Shown here piece by piece: positions 7,236-15,429 of a DNA stretch of 40,720 nucleotides. The DNA comes from an uncultured Lachnospiraceae bacterium (lineage in GTDB: Bacteria; Bacillota; Clostridia; Lachnospirales; Lachnospiraceae), in assembly GCA_902793685.1 (NCBI GenBank), contig CADBEN010000020.1, forward strand, positions 1-40,720, in the 5' to 3' direction. The notes under the pieces were generated by a model that ran no database searches, was not told where the DNA came from, and was given only the letters and a program-made list of their open reading frames with translations. The translations under genes were made by a program, and so were the position numbers. Numbering within the stretch: position 1 is the first letter of the stretch; each line of letters starts with the position of its first letter.

Positions 7236-7862
7236 ATGTCTGTTTTTCTCGAACTTCTGGAACTGGTTGGAACGGCTGCTTTTGCAGTGTCCGGAGCCAT
7301 GCTCGGCCTGAAGAAGCAAATGGATCTGTTCGGCGTCTGCATGATGGGACTGGTCACTGCCTGCGGGGGCGGCATGCTGAGGGATCTGTTCCTCGGCTCG
7401 GCGCCGCCCGCCGTATTCCGGGATCCCCGCTGCGCCCTGGTGGCGGCCGGGGTCTCACTGGCGTTTTTCCTGGCAGCCCGAAAGCATCTCTTTCATGCGG
7501 GGGTGCCGGCCTTTGAGCCGGTCATGCTGCTGGCGGATTCTATGGGACTGGGTGTCTTTACTGCTGCGGGCGTCGCGGCCGCCGAACAGTCGGGGTTTGG
7601 AGACAGTATTTCGTACTGCGTATTTCTCGGGACGCTGACCGGCGTGGGCGGAGGTACGATCCGTGACGTGCTGGCAGGCCTGCCCCCGTATATTTTTGTG
7701 AAGCATATCTATGCCTGCGCCTCCATTGCGGGAGGAATTGCCTGCGCCCTTCTGTGGAGATCCGCCGGACAGACTTGTGCTGTTCTGGTCTGTTTTTCTC
7801 TTGTGTTCCTGATCCGCATCCTGGCTGCCAGGTTTCGCTGGAGCCTTCCGAAAGCAGCCTGA
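7236..7862 (+). CDS. TRIC/UPF0126 family membrane protein, probable glycine transporter
   Basis: 208 residues with about seven hydrophobic helices arranged as two similar three-helix repeats. Each repeat carries the family motif: GGGMLRDLFLGSAPP near residue 45 and GVGGGTIRDVLAGLPP near residue 132. Bacterial UPF0126 proteins (YadS/YicG-like) are structurally related to TRIC cation channels, and members are often controlled by glycine riboswitches, so a role in glycine movement is likely. Control by the riboswitch directly upstream supports this: expression should rise when glycine is abundant, consistent with export or with uptake for catabolism. The ATG starts immediately after the terminator T-run. 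The next gene starts 12 bp downstream. Confidence 0.88.
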   Translation: MSVFLELLELVGTAAFAVSGAMLGLKKQMDLFGVCMMGLVTACGGGMLRDLFLGSAPPAVFRDPRCALVAAGVSLAFFLAARKHLFHAGVPAFEPVMLLADSMGLGVFTAAGVAAAEQSGFGDSISYCVFLGTLTGVGGGTIRDVLAGLPPYIFVKHIYACASIAGGIACALLWRSAGQTCAVLVCFSLVFLIRILAARFRWSLPKAA

Positions 7863-7874
7863 CCGGAGGTAAAT

Positions 7875-8810
7875 TTGAGAGAACTATATCCAGCGCACTA
7901 TACGCGCTTTCACTGTATCGCTTCTTCCTGCGATTTCACCTGCTGCAGAGAATGGAAGATTTATGCGGACGATGCTGTCTTCCGCAAGTGGCAGAAGAAC
8001 GGGATCCGGAAAGTCACCCGGTGGGTGGACGGGCAGCGCGTCGTCAGGCTTACAGAGGATCTGGATTGTCCCCATCTGGCGGAAGACGGGCTCTGCCGGC
8101 TCATCACTGAGTACGGAGAAGGTCTGATCCCCGGGAGCTGCCGCGCCTTTCCGAGAGAAATCAGGGAATATCCGGACCGGACAGAAAGATCCCTCATGCT
8201 GGCATGCCCCGCAGTGATCGACCTCCTTGCGGAGGGATTCTCTGTTCCCGGGAACGAAAGCCCGGAAGCGACCGGACGGCTGAGAGAGCATTGGATGCGT
8301 ATCATCCGAGAATCTGCCGCTCCGGAGGAGGCGTTTCTCCGTCTGTTCCGGGTTCCGGAAGACTACCCGGCGGTGCCGGCAGATGCGCAGAAAGAAGAGG
8401 AAGCACAGCTGTACGCAGATCTCACGGAGAATTACAGGGCAGAGGGATACTACCGGAGATTCTGGGAAGAGGAAGCGGACGTGAACCGGGGGAACATGAC
8501 TCTCTGGAGGACTCACAAAGATATCATCATGAACTGTATTCTGAATGACGTCTGGTCCGAGTGCCTGAAGCCCGGTTTTACAGAGCAGGAAATGCGGCTG
8601 AAGTTAGAGTGGACCGCACTGAAATATGCTGCGGTACGCCATTTCCTGCGGATCCGTCCTCGTAAAGGAGGGTTTCGGACCGTCAGAAACGGGATCGTCC
8701 TCATGACGCGGATCATGAGCATGGACGACGAAGAGATATTCACATGGCTTCATGAGATGTTTGACGGAACGCTCTGGGGTCCGGAGTATCCGGCTTTGCT
8801 GTTCGGGTGA
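7875..8810 (+). CDS. FliB-like cysteine-rich protein (annotated family: flagellin lysine-N-methylase)
   Basis: 311 residues from a TTG start with GGAGG 5 nt upstream. The N-terminus carries a metal-binding cysteine set: Cys14, Cys19, Cys23 and Cys24, then Cys65, Cys74, Cys89 (CRAFPR) and Cys111 (ACPAV). This matches the FliB / YkgJ-like pattern that probably binds an Fe-S cluster or zinc. FliB methylates flagellin lysines in Salmonella, but most Clostridia homologues are far from flagellar genes, and none is visible here. The C-terminal 180 residues are helical and less typical. It lies 12 bp after the glycine-riboswitch gene and is probably cotranscribed, so its level may follow glycine. Confidence 0.7.
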   Translation: MRELYPAHYTRFHCIASSCDFTCCREWKIYADDAVFRKWQKNGIRKVTRWVDGQRVVRLTEDLDCPHLAEDGLCRLITEYGEGLIPGSCRAFPREIREYPDRTERSLMLACPAVIDLLAEGFSVPGNESPEATGRLREHWMRIIRESAAPEEAFLRLFRVPEDYPAVPADAQKEEEAQLYADLTENYRAEGYYRRFWEEEADVNRGNMTLWRTHKDIIMNCILNDVWSECLKPGFTEQEMRLKLEWTALKYAAVRHFLRIRPRKGGFRTVRNGIVLMTRIMSMDDEEIFTWLHEMFDGTLWGPEYPALLFG

Positions 8811-8823
8811 GAGGAAGTACAAT
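8796..8823 (+). promoter_or_regulatory. Possible promoter of the secreted-protein gene
   Basis: TTGCTG (8796-8801), a 16-bp spacer and TACAAT (8818-8823), inside and just after the end of the preceding gene. Confidence 0.35.
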
Positions 8824-8854
8824 TAATGATGAATGCAAAGAAGGGAGGATTCCG

Positions 8855-10003
8855 ATGAGAATAAAAAAGATTCCGTTCGCTGCCGCGGCGGCATTGACGG
8901 TGGTCCTGCTGAGTCTGAATATGGCAGTTCCGGCTGCAGGGGCGGATGTTCATTCCGTGGATCTGACCGGCCAGATGCGGTATTTTGCGGACCCGGGGAA
9001 GAACGGGCCTGCAGAGAAATCCTTCCCCCTCTTTCTTCCGGAGGCCGGCAGCATCGCCCTCAATTACTGGTCCAATTATTTCACGGAAGAGACCCCGGAG
9101 AAAAACGTGAGCCATATCCGTGTCACCGGTGCGGACGGAAGGCTGGTCTGGAGTCAGGAACGGATCGGGAAGGGGGACCAGGTCTTCAATCTGTCTCTGG
9201 ATGCCGGCAAGTATGAGATCACGGTGGGAAGCGGCACGGCGGACGGCCGGATCAGCTTTGAAGTCTTCTACACTCCGGGAAGCGCGGCCGGCAGCTTTCA
9301 GGGAGAACTTCATGCTGCGGAGATCGCGGGCGATGCCGGCTGCAGGACCCTTTCGCTGAGCGGGGACGCCAGTCTTCGTCTGGACACGGACCTCACGGTG
9401 GAGCGGCTGGAAGCCCTGGGCGGAGAAGACCGGACACTGACGGTCACGGGACCGGGAACCCTGCGGATCCAGGCGCCCGCGCTCCGGGCTGAGAAGGTGC
9501 TTCTCAATGTCGCAGGAGGCACGGTGGTCGCGCCGGAGCTTGGCGGTTTTATACAGACAGGCGGAACAGTCCGTATTCTCGGCGGTTCTGCGGACAGCTT
9601 CCGGATCTTCGGCGGGGAACTGATCGTGGAAAGTGACGGGGACGGTCTGACCGGCCCCTTTGAGATCCACGGCGGCAATGTCCGGGTGAATGCCGCCGGC
9701 TGCGGGATCTGCTGTTCCCTGTTCGGCGGGGCGCCGGTCATCACCGGCGGAACGGCCCTGATCCGGGGAGGGCGGAGAGCAGTCCTGGTGGAACGGCTGC
9801 GGGAGGAAGGCCAGAGAAGTTCAGACAATCTCGGGTACCGTCTGGTGAGGGAAGAGCTCCCGCTCTTTATCGCAGAGAATGTCGCTGTGGAACGGCCCTC
9901 CGATGGCTGGATCCGGATCAGCGGCACAGAGTATCTGTTCCCGGAAGAGATCCGGGAGGTGGTACTGACAGGCAGGGACAGCGTGAACCCGATCAAGGAC
10001 TGA
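8855..10003 (+). CDS. Secreted beta-rich protein of unknown function
   Basis: 382 residues starting at the ATG at 8855, 6 nt after GGGAGG. A Sec signal peptide is clear: RIKK, a hydrophobic core, then PAAGA before Asp-Val, with cleavage near residue 31. Residues 32-150 form a beta-sandwich-like segment. Residues 150-320 have short repeated turns (LRIQAPALRAEKV, GGTVVAPELGGF, GGTVRILGG, GGELIVESDGDGL, GGNVRVNAAG, GGTALIRGG), the look of a right-handed beta-solenoid or the carbohydrate-binding DUF4353-type fold. Three Cys cluster in CGICC. I do not recognise a named family; extracellular polysaccharide binding is a guess. Nearby lipoprotein and glycosidase genes fit a surface role. Confidence 0.7.
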   Translation: MRIKKIPFAAAAALTVVLLSLNMAVPAAGADVHSVDLTGQMRYFADPGKNGPAEKSFPLFLPEAGSIALNYWSNYFTEETPEKNVSHIRVTGADGRLVWSQERIGKGDQVFNLSLDAGKYEITVGSGTADGRISFEVFYTPGSAAGSFQGELHAAEIAGDAGCRTLSLSGDASLRLDTDLTVERLEALGGEDRTLTVTGPGTLRIQAPALRAEKVLLNVAGGTVVAPELGGFIQTGGTVRILGGSADSFRIFGGELIVESDGDGLTGPFEIHGGNVRVNAAGCGICCSLFGGAPVITGGTALIRGGRRAVLVERLREEGQRSSDNLGYRLVREELPLFIAENVAVERPSDGWIRISGTEYLFPEEIREVVLTGRDSVNPIKD

Positions 10004-10022
10004 CGATCCATTACTCATGGCA

Positions 10023-10053
10023 GACTGAAGTCACGGATCTCGTGGCTGAAGTC
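10023..10053 (+). repeat. Short hairpin with repeated CTGAAGTC
   Basis: CTGAAGTC occurs twice (10025-10032, 10046-10053). CACG-GATCT-CGTG makes a small central hairpin, and outer GACT/AGTC can extend it. It sits in the gap between the secreted protein and the lipoprotein. It resembles the other short hairpins in this window only in size. Confidence 0.3.
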
Positions 10054-10116
10054 TTTCGATCTCTGCCCGAAAAGCAGAAACGGTACCGGATAATTTACGA
10101 AACAGGAGGAATGATC

Positions 10117-10569
10117 ATGAAAAGGAGAAAGATCTCCGGCATCACTGTTTTACTGTTTCTCTGCTGCATGCTGTGCGGCTGCGCGGCTGCGGCCGGGGGA
10201 CAGACGACCGCAGAGGAGACCCCTGTTCTGTGGCCCGAAACGGAAATGCCGGCGGCCCTTAAGTATGACCGTATGTGGATCTACAGTGCTCAGGCAGAAA
10301 CGGAAGACCCGGAGGTGATCCGGGACATCGTCGAGGCAGTCAGGAATATCCGGGTGCAGGAGAAAGAAGGCTCCCGGGCGGAGGATTACACGGACATTCT
10401 CCTGTTCACCTTCCGGGACGGACATACATACCGCCTGGAATTCGAGGCGGACAGCTGGCTTGCGGACGATAACACCTGCCTGCACGTGGAAGGACTCTCC
10501 GTCCTCCGGACTCTGCTGGACGGGCTGCTGGAAAAAGACGCGGAAAATGCGAACCCGAAAAAGGACTGA
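10117..10569 (+). CDS. Small putative lipoprotein
   Basis: 150 residues. The ATG at 10117 lies 7 nt after AGGAGG; the ATG at 10111 is too close to the ribosome site. The N-terminus has KRRK, a hydrophobic core and the lipobox-like LCGC, so lipidation of Cys22 is expected, with the mature chain anchored to the outer face of the membrane. The remainder (about 125 residues) alternates charged and hydrophobic strands (ILLFTFRDGHTYRLEFEAD), suggesting a small beta-sheet domain. No family was recognised. It follows the secreted protein and precedes the TIGR04076 gene by 46 bp, all in the same direction. Confidence 0.65.
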   Translation: MKRRKISGITVLLFLCCMLCGCAAAAGGQTTAEETPVLWPETEMPAALKYDRMWIYSAQAETEDPEVIRDIVEAVRNIRVQEKEGSRAEDYTDILLFTFRDGHTYRLEFEADSWLADDNTCLHVEGLSVLRTLLDGLLEKDAENANPKKD

Positions 10570-10615
10570 ACCGGTCCGGAGCAGCCGGGAAATGAACGTG
10601 CGGAGGAACCAGAAC

Positions 10616-10930
10616 ATGAAAAAAGTCCGGATCACAGTAAAAAAGATCGCCCGGTATGACGATCTGATGGAACAGTATGAAAATCCGATCGAGCATGCAT
10701 GTGATATGCAGCTCGGCCAGACCTTTGTCTGCAATGGCTGGAAAAAACCGGAAGGCTTCTGCGACAGCGCCTGGGATACAGTGTCTTCTTTCGTCATGAC
10801 GCTGTCTCACGGCGGAGAAAACTTCTATGACGGATGGATGAAGAATCCGAAATCTGCGATGATCTCCTGCAATGACGGTTTCCGGCCGGTGAGTTTCCTG
10901 TTGGAGACGATGGAGGAGGAAGCAGATTAA
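10616..10930 (+). CDS. TIGR04076 family protein
   Basis: 104 residues, ATG at 10616 with GGAGG 9 nt upstream. The pattern VRITVKKIARYDDL, an internal GQTFVCNGWKKPEGFCDSAW and CNDGFRPVSFLLE fits the small TIGR04076 family known from anaerobes; its function is not established. Four Cys (residues 31, 41, 51 and 87 approximately) may coordinate metal. The gene is ended by a long terminator at 10953 and is probably the last of the 8855-10930 run. Confidence 0.7.
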   Translation: MKKVRITVKKIARYDDLMEQYENPIEHACDMQLGQTFVCNGWKKPEGFCDSAWDTVSSFVMTLSHGGENFYDGWMKNPKSAMISCNDGFRPVSFLLETMEEEAD

Positions 10931-10952
10931 AAACTGTCTGAAGCTGTCGAGA

Positions 10953-11010
10953 CTGTCGCATTAAGAGATGATATCATTTCGCTCTTAGTGCGGCAGCCCT
11001 TTTCTTTTCT
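10953..11010 (+). terminator. Rho-independent terminator after TIGR04076 gene
   Basis: CTGTCGCATTAAGAG (10953-10967) pairs with CTCTTAGTGCGGCAG (10982-10996), a 15-bp stem with two T-G wobbles, followed by a CCCTTTTCTTTTCT tract. Confidence 0.85.
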
Positions 11011-11084
11011 GGCGGATTTTTCTTTCCGGGCACGTAAGAGGAGCGGAGCAGTGGATTATTCCATAGTTCCGTGATACCCTGATT

Positions 11085-11090
11085 TATAAT
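11085..11090 (+). promoter_or_regulatory. Candidate -10 box of the GH2 gene
   Basis: A consensus TATAAT lies 36 bp before the GH2 start codon. No convincing -35 box is seen 16-18 bp upstream, so an activator may be needed. Confidence 0.35.
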
Positions 11091-11126
11091 AGTCGGGCGA
11101 ATGATTCAGAAAAGGAGCGGCAGTCT

Positions 11127-13016
11127 ATGCGGATCGGAGATGCCATCGGGTCTCTTCAGCTTGGAAGAAAAAAGAATCCACGGCTGAACCAGCTTTGTAC
11201 GCCGTGGAGTGAAATGAAAGACGGGCCGGCTGCGGTCCCGCTTTCAGAGTACCCGCGGCCGCAGATGGTGCGGGAAAACTGGACCTGCCTGAACGGATGG
11301 TGGGACTACAGCATCCGGAAGGCGGGGGAAAAAATGGGAACGCCGGACGGAAAGATCCTGGTGCCTTTCTCCCCAGAGACCAGGCGTTCCGGGGTACAGA
11401 GGACCCTGCTTCCGGGGGAAGTCCTGTGGTACCGGCGCAGGATCCCGGGTCTTTCCCTGCCGGCGGGAATGCGCCTCCTGCTTCATTTCGGCGCGGTGGA
11501 TGAGCGCTGCGTCATCTGGTGGAACGGGAAAAAAGCGGGAAAGCACAGGAATGGCTACCTGCCTTTCTGCCTTGACGTCACGAACCATGTCCGCCCCGGG
11601 GACAATGAACTGGTGGTGGCGGTGCGGGATGATACGGACGCAGGCCATGCCTGCCGGGGAAAGCAGACACTGCAGCCGGGCGGCATGTATTATCACGCCC
11701 AGAGCGGCATCTGGCAGACGGTCTGGATGGAGATGGTCCCGGCGCAGCATATCGCAGGGGTCCGGATCACCCCCAGACCGGAGGAGGAGGCAGCGGAGTT
11801 TCAGCTGACCCTTTCGGAAGATGTTGAGACTGAGGTGGTTTTCCGGCTTGAGGCTCACGGGCCAGGCGTTTCTGAATCTGAGGATCCCGGGCCGGGTTTT
11901 CACGAGGACGATGTTTTCAGGCCTGGACTTTGCGGGGACGATGATCTCGAGATCCATTTTCACGGAAGATCCGGCATGAAGTTCCGGGTCCCGGTGCCGG
12001 CCCCCCGGCTCTGGTCGCCGGAAGATCCTTTCCTGTACCATTTCCGGCTGCGTGCCGGAGTGGATGAGATCCAGGGATACTTCGGGATGCGTACCTTCGG
12101 AACAGGATCCGACGGGAAAGGAAGGCCCTGCCTTACGCTGAACGGCGCCCCGTATTTCTTCCATGGTGTGCTGGATCAGGGGTACTGGCCGGAGAGTCTG
12201 ATGACGGCCCCGGCGGACGAGGCCATGGTCTTCGATATCCGTGAAATGAAGAAGCTCGGCTTCAACATGATCCGGAAACACGTGAAAATCGAGCCCGCCA
12301 GGTGGTATTATCACTGTGACAGGCTCGGAATGGTGGTCTGGCAGGACATGGTGAACGGAGGCGGCCCGGTCCGGAAGCTTTTGGAGACCTATCTCCCGAA
12401 CATCGTCCCCGCCATCTGTCAGCATGTGAAGGATGATCTCTGGTACCGCATCCTGTCCAGACATGACAGGAAGGCCCGAAAAGCCTTCGAAAGGGATCTG
12501 ATCTCGATGGTGCGGATCCTTTACAGCACCCCCTGTATTGGCCTCTGGACCATCTTCAACGAGGGCTGGGGCCAGTTCGACGCGCTGCGGCTCTCCGCGC
12601 TGGTGCGGAAGGAAGATCCCACCCGGCCGCTGGATCACGCCAGCGGATGGTTCGACCAGGGCGGCGGAGACCTGAAGAGCATCCACAACTATTTCCGGCC
12701 CCTGGCGGTGGAAAAGGATCCGCGTCCCTGCGTCGTCAGTGAGTACGGCGGGATCAACTGCACGCTGCAGGGCCATGCCATGAGCGAGGAAGTGTACGGC
12801 TACCAGAAAAAGGACGCAGCATCCTTCCCAGGCAGCTTCGCAGCACTCATGGAGAACATAAGGCGGCTGCATGAACAGGGGCTGGCGGGCGCTGTGTACA
12901 CCCAGGTTTCGGATATCGAGGAGGAGACCAACGGTCTCCTGACCTACGACCGGAAAGTAGTGAAAACCTGCCCGGCGGCGGATGCGCACGCGCGCGGCAA
13001 GGAAGGAGTTGCCTGA
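11127..13016 (+). CDS. Glycoside hydrolase family 2 (beta-galactosidase/glucuronidase-like)
   Basis: 629 residues, ATG at 11127 behind AAGGAG. Domains: a jelly-roll sugar-binding domain (about 45-205, with LNGWWDYSI, WYRRRIP and WWNGKKAGKH), an Ig-like domain (about 210-330) and a TIM barrel (from about 335). The acid/base glutamate is Glu479 in IFNEGWGQ, and the likely nucleophile is Glu539 in VSEYGG. There is no signal peptide, so the enzyme is cytoplasmic and would act on imported glycosides. An acidic, Gly/Pro-rich insert at residues 244-280 is made of degenerate repeats. The C-terminal dozen residues are encoded within GC-rich hairpins, suggesting recent change of the 3' end. The sugar specificity cannot be told. 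Confidence 0.88.
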   Translation: MRIGDAIGSLQLGRKKNPRLNQLCTPWSEMKDGPAAVPLSEYPRPQMVRENWTCLNGWWDYSIRKAGEKMGTPDGKILVPFSPETRRSGVQRTLLPGEVLWYRRRIPGLSLPAGMRLLLHFGAVDERCVIWWNGKKAGKHRNGYLPFCLDVTNHVRPGDNELVVAVRDDTDAGHACRGKQTLQPGGMYYHAQSGIWQTVWMEMVPAQHIAGVRITPRPEEEAAEFQLTLSEDVETEVVFRLEAHGPGVSESEDPGPGFHEDDVFRPGLCGDDDLEIHFHGRSGMKFRVPVPAPRLWSPEDPFLYHFRLRAGVDEIQGYFGMRTFGTGSDGKGRPCLTLNGAPYFFHGVLDQGYWPESLMTAPADEAMVFDIREMKKLGFNMIRKHVKIEPARWYYHCDRLGMVVWQDMVNGGGPVRKLLETYLPNIVPAICQHVKDDLWYRILSRHDRKARKAFERDLISMVRILYSTPCIGLWTIFNEGWGQFDALRLSALVRKEDPTRPLDHASGWFDQGGGDLKSIHNYFRPLAVEKDPRPCVVSEYGGINCTLQGHAMSEEVYGYQKKDAASFPGSFAALMENIRRLHEQGLAGAVYTQVSDIEEETNGLLTYDRKVVKTCPAADAHARGKEGVA

Positions 13017-13058
13017 CGGCAACCCGCGCGCGGCGCGCAAGTCCCGCAAGCGGGACTT
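12990..13058 (+). repeat. GC-rich nested hairpins across the GH2 stop codon
   Basis: Outer stem GCGCGCGG (12990-12997) / CCGCGCGC (13024-13031) encloses TTGCC (13009-13013) / GGCAA (13018-13022), whose loop holds the stop codon. A separate 9-bp stem follows: AAGTCCCGC (13039-13047) / GCGGGACTT (13050-13058). The 16-mer AAGCGGGACTTGAATT (13048-13063) recurs exactly at 17959-17974. No T-run follows, so termination is unlikely. Confidence 0.6.
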
Positions 13059-13083
13059 GAATTTGAATAACGGAGGTAGAACA

Positions 13084-13710
13084 ATGAGCAAAGTGATCCT
13101 TCTGAACGGCAGTGCCAACCAGCACGGATGTACCGCGGCGGCGCTGGAAGAGATGATCAAGGTGTTTGAGGCGGAAGGCATTGAGACCGAACTGATCCAG
13201 GTGGGGACAAAAGCCGTGCGCGGCTGCATCGGCTGCAATCACTGCTACGAGGCGGGAAAGTGCGTGTTTGACGACCTGGTGAATGAGGTGGCGCCGAAGT
13301 TTGAAGAGGCGGACGGCCTGGTGGCAGGAAGCCCGGTGTATTTTGCTTCCCCGAACGGAAATCTCATTTCGTTCATGGACAGGCTGTTTTACAGCACGCA
13401 TTTCTCAAAGCACATGAAGGTCGGCGCCGCAGTGGTCAGCTGCAGAAGAGGCGGCAATTCCGCCAGCTTTGACGTGCTGAACAAGTACTTTACGATCAGC
13501 GGCATGCCTGTGGCCTCTTCGACCTACTGGAACCAGGTGCACGGCTTTACCGCGGACGATGTGAAAAAAGATCTGGAAGGTCTCCAGACCATGCGCAATC
13601 TTGCCCGGAATATGAGCTTCATGATCAGGGCATTTGCGGATGCGAAAGAGAAGTACGGCTATCCGGAAGTGGAGAGCGGGACCTTTACGAACTTCATGGA
13701 CGGGAAATAA
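13084..13710 (+). CDS. Iron-sulfur flavoprotein / NADPH-dependent FMN reductase family
   Basis: 208 residues, ATG at 13084 behind CGGAGG. The flavodoxin-like fold starts with VILLNGSANQHGCT, the phosphate-binding loop for FMN, and continues with AGSPVYFASPNG, the second FMN loop. CIGCNHC-x5-C at about residues 49-61 has the compact cysteine spacing seen in Isf-type flavoproteins, which hold a [4Fe-4S] cluster. Such enzymes move electrons from ferredoxin or NADPH to quinones, nitro groups or oxygen species; the substrate is open. It follows the GH2 gene by 67 bp across the hairpin region and is ended by the terminator at 13758. Confidence 0.82.
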   Translation: MSKVILLNGSANQHGCTAAALEEMIKVFEAEGIETELIQVGTKAVRGCIGCNHCYEAGKCVFDDLVNEVAPKFEEADGLVAGSPVYFASPNGNLISFMDRLFYSTHFSKHMKVGAAVVSCRRGGNSASFDVLNKYFTISGMPVASSTYWNQVHGFTADDVKKDLEGLQTMRNLARNMSFMIRAFADAKEKYGYPEVESGTFTNFMDGK

Positions 13711-13757
13711 TTCTGAGCCGTTTCTTTCCTCTGAACTGAAAATATTTTGCGCGAAGA

Positions 13758-13788
13758 GGGACCTGCGTTTGACGCAGGCCCCTTTTTT
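13758..13788 (+). terminator. Rho-independent terminator after the flavoprotein
   Basis: GGG-A-CCTGCG (13758-13767) pairs with CGCAGGCCC, with one bulged A, followed by six T. It separates the plus-strand run from the convergent tartrate dehydratase operon. Confidence 0.85.
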
Positions 13789-13817
13789 GAGCAGTATGAG
13801 TATTTGAACAGTCCGGG

Positions 13818-14444
13818 TTATTTGATGAACTTTACCTGAGCGCTGATCTTTTCGATCTGCTCGTCTTTTCTCTTGTTGTACTCAACTTTCTTCTCCTCGA
13901 AGTAGTTGCGGCCCTTTGCGTCGATGGAGACGATCAGGGGACCGAACTCCTTCACGCGGCAGTTCCAGAGGGTCTCGGGCATGCCCAGGTCTCTCCATTC
14001 AGCGCGCTCAATTTCTTCCACCGCGACGGCTGCCACGACTGCGTTGCCTGCCGGGATGACCACGTGGATCGCTCCAAAGTCCTTACATGCCGCGGCGGTC
14101 TGTTCCTTCATGCCGCCCTTGCCGACGATGACGCGGACGCCGGTGATCTTTACGAACTCATACTCGAACTTTTCCATTCTCATGGATGTGGTCGGTCCGA
14201 CGGAGACCATCTCGAATTTGTCGTTCTCCAGGGGCCGGATAATGGGGCCTGCATGCAGGATCGCATTGTTCCGGACATCTACCGGGATCTCACGTCCTTC
14301 TTCCACGACACGGCGGTGCGCCACGTCGCGGCAGGTGGTCAGACTGCCTGAAAGGTAAACAATATCGCCGATCTTGATGTCTTCCAGATCTTCTGCTGAA
14401 ATCGGTGTAACCAGGATTTTCTTTCCGTCTCTGTATTCTACCAT
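13818..14444 (-). CDS. ttdB: L(+)-tartrate dehydratase, beta subunit
   Basis: 208 residues. [35 protein letters not shown] and the terminal VKFIK match E. coli TtdB closely, more than the fumarase class I beta part. With TtdA it forms the heterotetrameric Fe-S dehydratase that converts L-tartrate to oxaloacetate in the cytoplasm. Its ATG overlaps the TAA stop of ttdA by one base, so translation is coupled. A class I fumarase role cannot be fully excluded from sequence alone, because the two enzymes are homologous. Confidence 0.85.
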   Translation of the reverse strand: MVEYRDGKKILVTPISAEDLEDIKIGDIVYLSGSLTTCRDVAHRRVVEEGREIPVDVRNNAILHAGPIIRPLENDKFEMVSVGPTTSMRMEKFEYEFVKITGVRVIVGKGGMKEQTAAACKDFGAIHVVIPAGNAVVAAVAVEEIERAEWRDLGMPETLWNCRVKEFGPLIVSIDAKGRNYFEEKKVEYNKRKDEQIEKISAQVKFIK

Positions 14445-15343
14445 TATAATTCCACCCCCGAATGCGTTGTGATCGTGTAGTTAAGGTCCTTGTCAAAGAT
14501 GATGTGTCCGCGTCTGTGGCTCCAGCAGCCAACATTGACTGCCACGCCGATTGCGGAAGGATGACGCGCCGTGTTCTCGATGTGCACGCCCATGACAGAG
14601 TAGTTTCCGCCCATGCCCTGCGGCCCGAGGCCGATGGCGTTGATACCGTCTTCAAGAAGCTTCTCCATCTTTGCTGCACGCTCGTTCTCGTTGTGAGAAC
14701 CGATGGGGCGCATCAGCGCTTTTTTGGAGAGAAGGGCCGCAGTCTCGACGCTGGTCGCGACTCCGACGCCGACCAGAAGCGGCGGGCAGGCGTTCAGACC
14801 ATAGCTGGTCATGCGGTCCAGGACGAACTTGGTCACGCCCTCGTAGCCCTCGCCCGGCATCAGAACGGTTGCATTTCCGGGAAGGGTGCAGCCGCCGCCG
14901 GCCATGTAGGTGTAGATCTCGCACTTGTCGGAGTGGGGGACGATATCCCACCACACAGTCGGTGTTCCTTTGCCGACATTCTTTCCGGTATTGTACTCGT
15001 CAAAGGTCTCGACGGAGTTGTGGCGAAGAGGCGTCTCGAAGGTCGCCTTGATGACTGCTTCTCTGAGAAGGGCCTCCAGGTCGTCAATCAGCGGGAACCG
15101 GGTTCCGCATTTGACCCAGAACTGCAGGACGCCGGTGTCCTGACATGAGGGCCGGTTCAGCTTGACTGCAAGCTCCTGGTTCCGGAACATGGTGTCGTAG
15201 ATCACCTTTGCCATCGGGCTGTCTTCTTTGCCGCGAAGCTCTTCGAGCTTCGCAATTACATCATCCGGCAGCTTCTTGCCGGTATGGCCAACGAACTTGG
15301 CCATCATTTCGGTCATTCTCCGGACCTGTTCTTCGTGCGTCAT
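14444..15343 (-). CDS. ttdA: L(+)-tartrate dehydratase, alpha (Fe-S) subunit
   Basis: 299 residues, ATG at 15343 with GGAGG 7 nt upstream. Blocks typical of the alpha subunit are present: [69 protein letters not shown] and GCWSHRRG. Cys67, Cys186 and Cys273 are the likely ligands of the catalytic [4Fe-4S] cluster, whose free iron binds the substrate; such enzymes are quickly damaged by oxygen, which fits an anaerobe. It lies between the transporter gene (86-bp gap) and ttdB. Confidence 0.88.
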   Translation of the reverse strand: MTHEEQVRRMTEMMAKFVGHTGKKLPDDVIAKLEELRGKEDSPMAKVIYDTMFRNQELAVKLNRPSCQDTGVLQFWVKCGTRFPLIDDLEALLREAVIKATFETPLRHNSVETFDEYNTGKNVGKGTPTVWWDIVPHSDKCEIYTYMAGGGCTLPGNATVLMPGEGYEGVTKFVLDRMTSYGLNACPPLLVGVGVATSVETAALLSKKALMRPIGSHNENERAAKMEKLLEDGINAIGLGPQGMGGNYSVMGVHIENTARHPSAIGVAVNVGCWSHRRGHIIFDKDLNYTITTHSGVEL

Positions 15344-15429
15344 AATTTATCCTCCATATTATTTTTGATAAACAGTTGCGTTATATTTCAGAATCGGAGC
15401 CTGTACATTCTTCACTGCCGGACTTCCGG

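Noticed and set aside
10023-10053. Riboswitch or tRNA-like element between the secreted protein and lipoprotein
   Set aside because: Only short stems are possible and no known aptamer or cloverleaf pattern is present; kept only as a weak repeat.
11244-13238. Long minus-strand open frame (664 codons) opposite the GH2 gene
   Set aside because: It mirrors the codon pattern of a well-supported GH2 enzyme, has no domain signature and no ribosome site; high GC content in third positions explains it.
13818-15343. Assignment of the dehydratase genes to class I fumarase
   Set aside because: The block order and the C-terminal segments resemble TtdA and TtdB more closely, and the gene neighbours (SLC13 carrier, divergent LysR) suit tartrate use; the alternative is not fully excluded.
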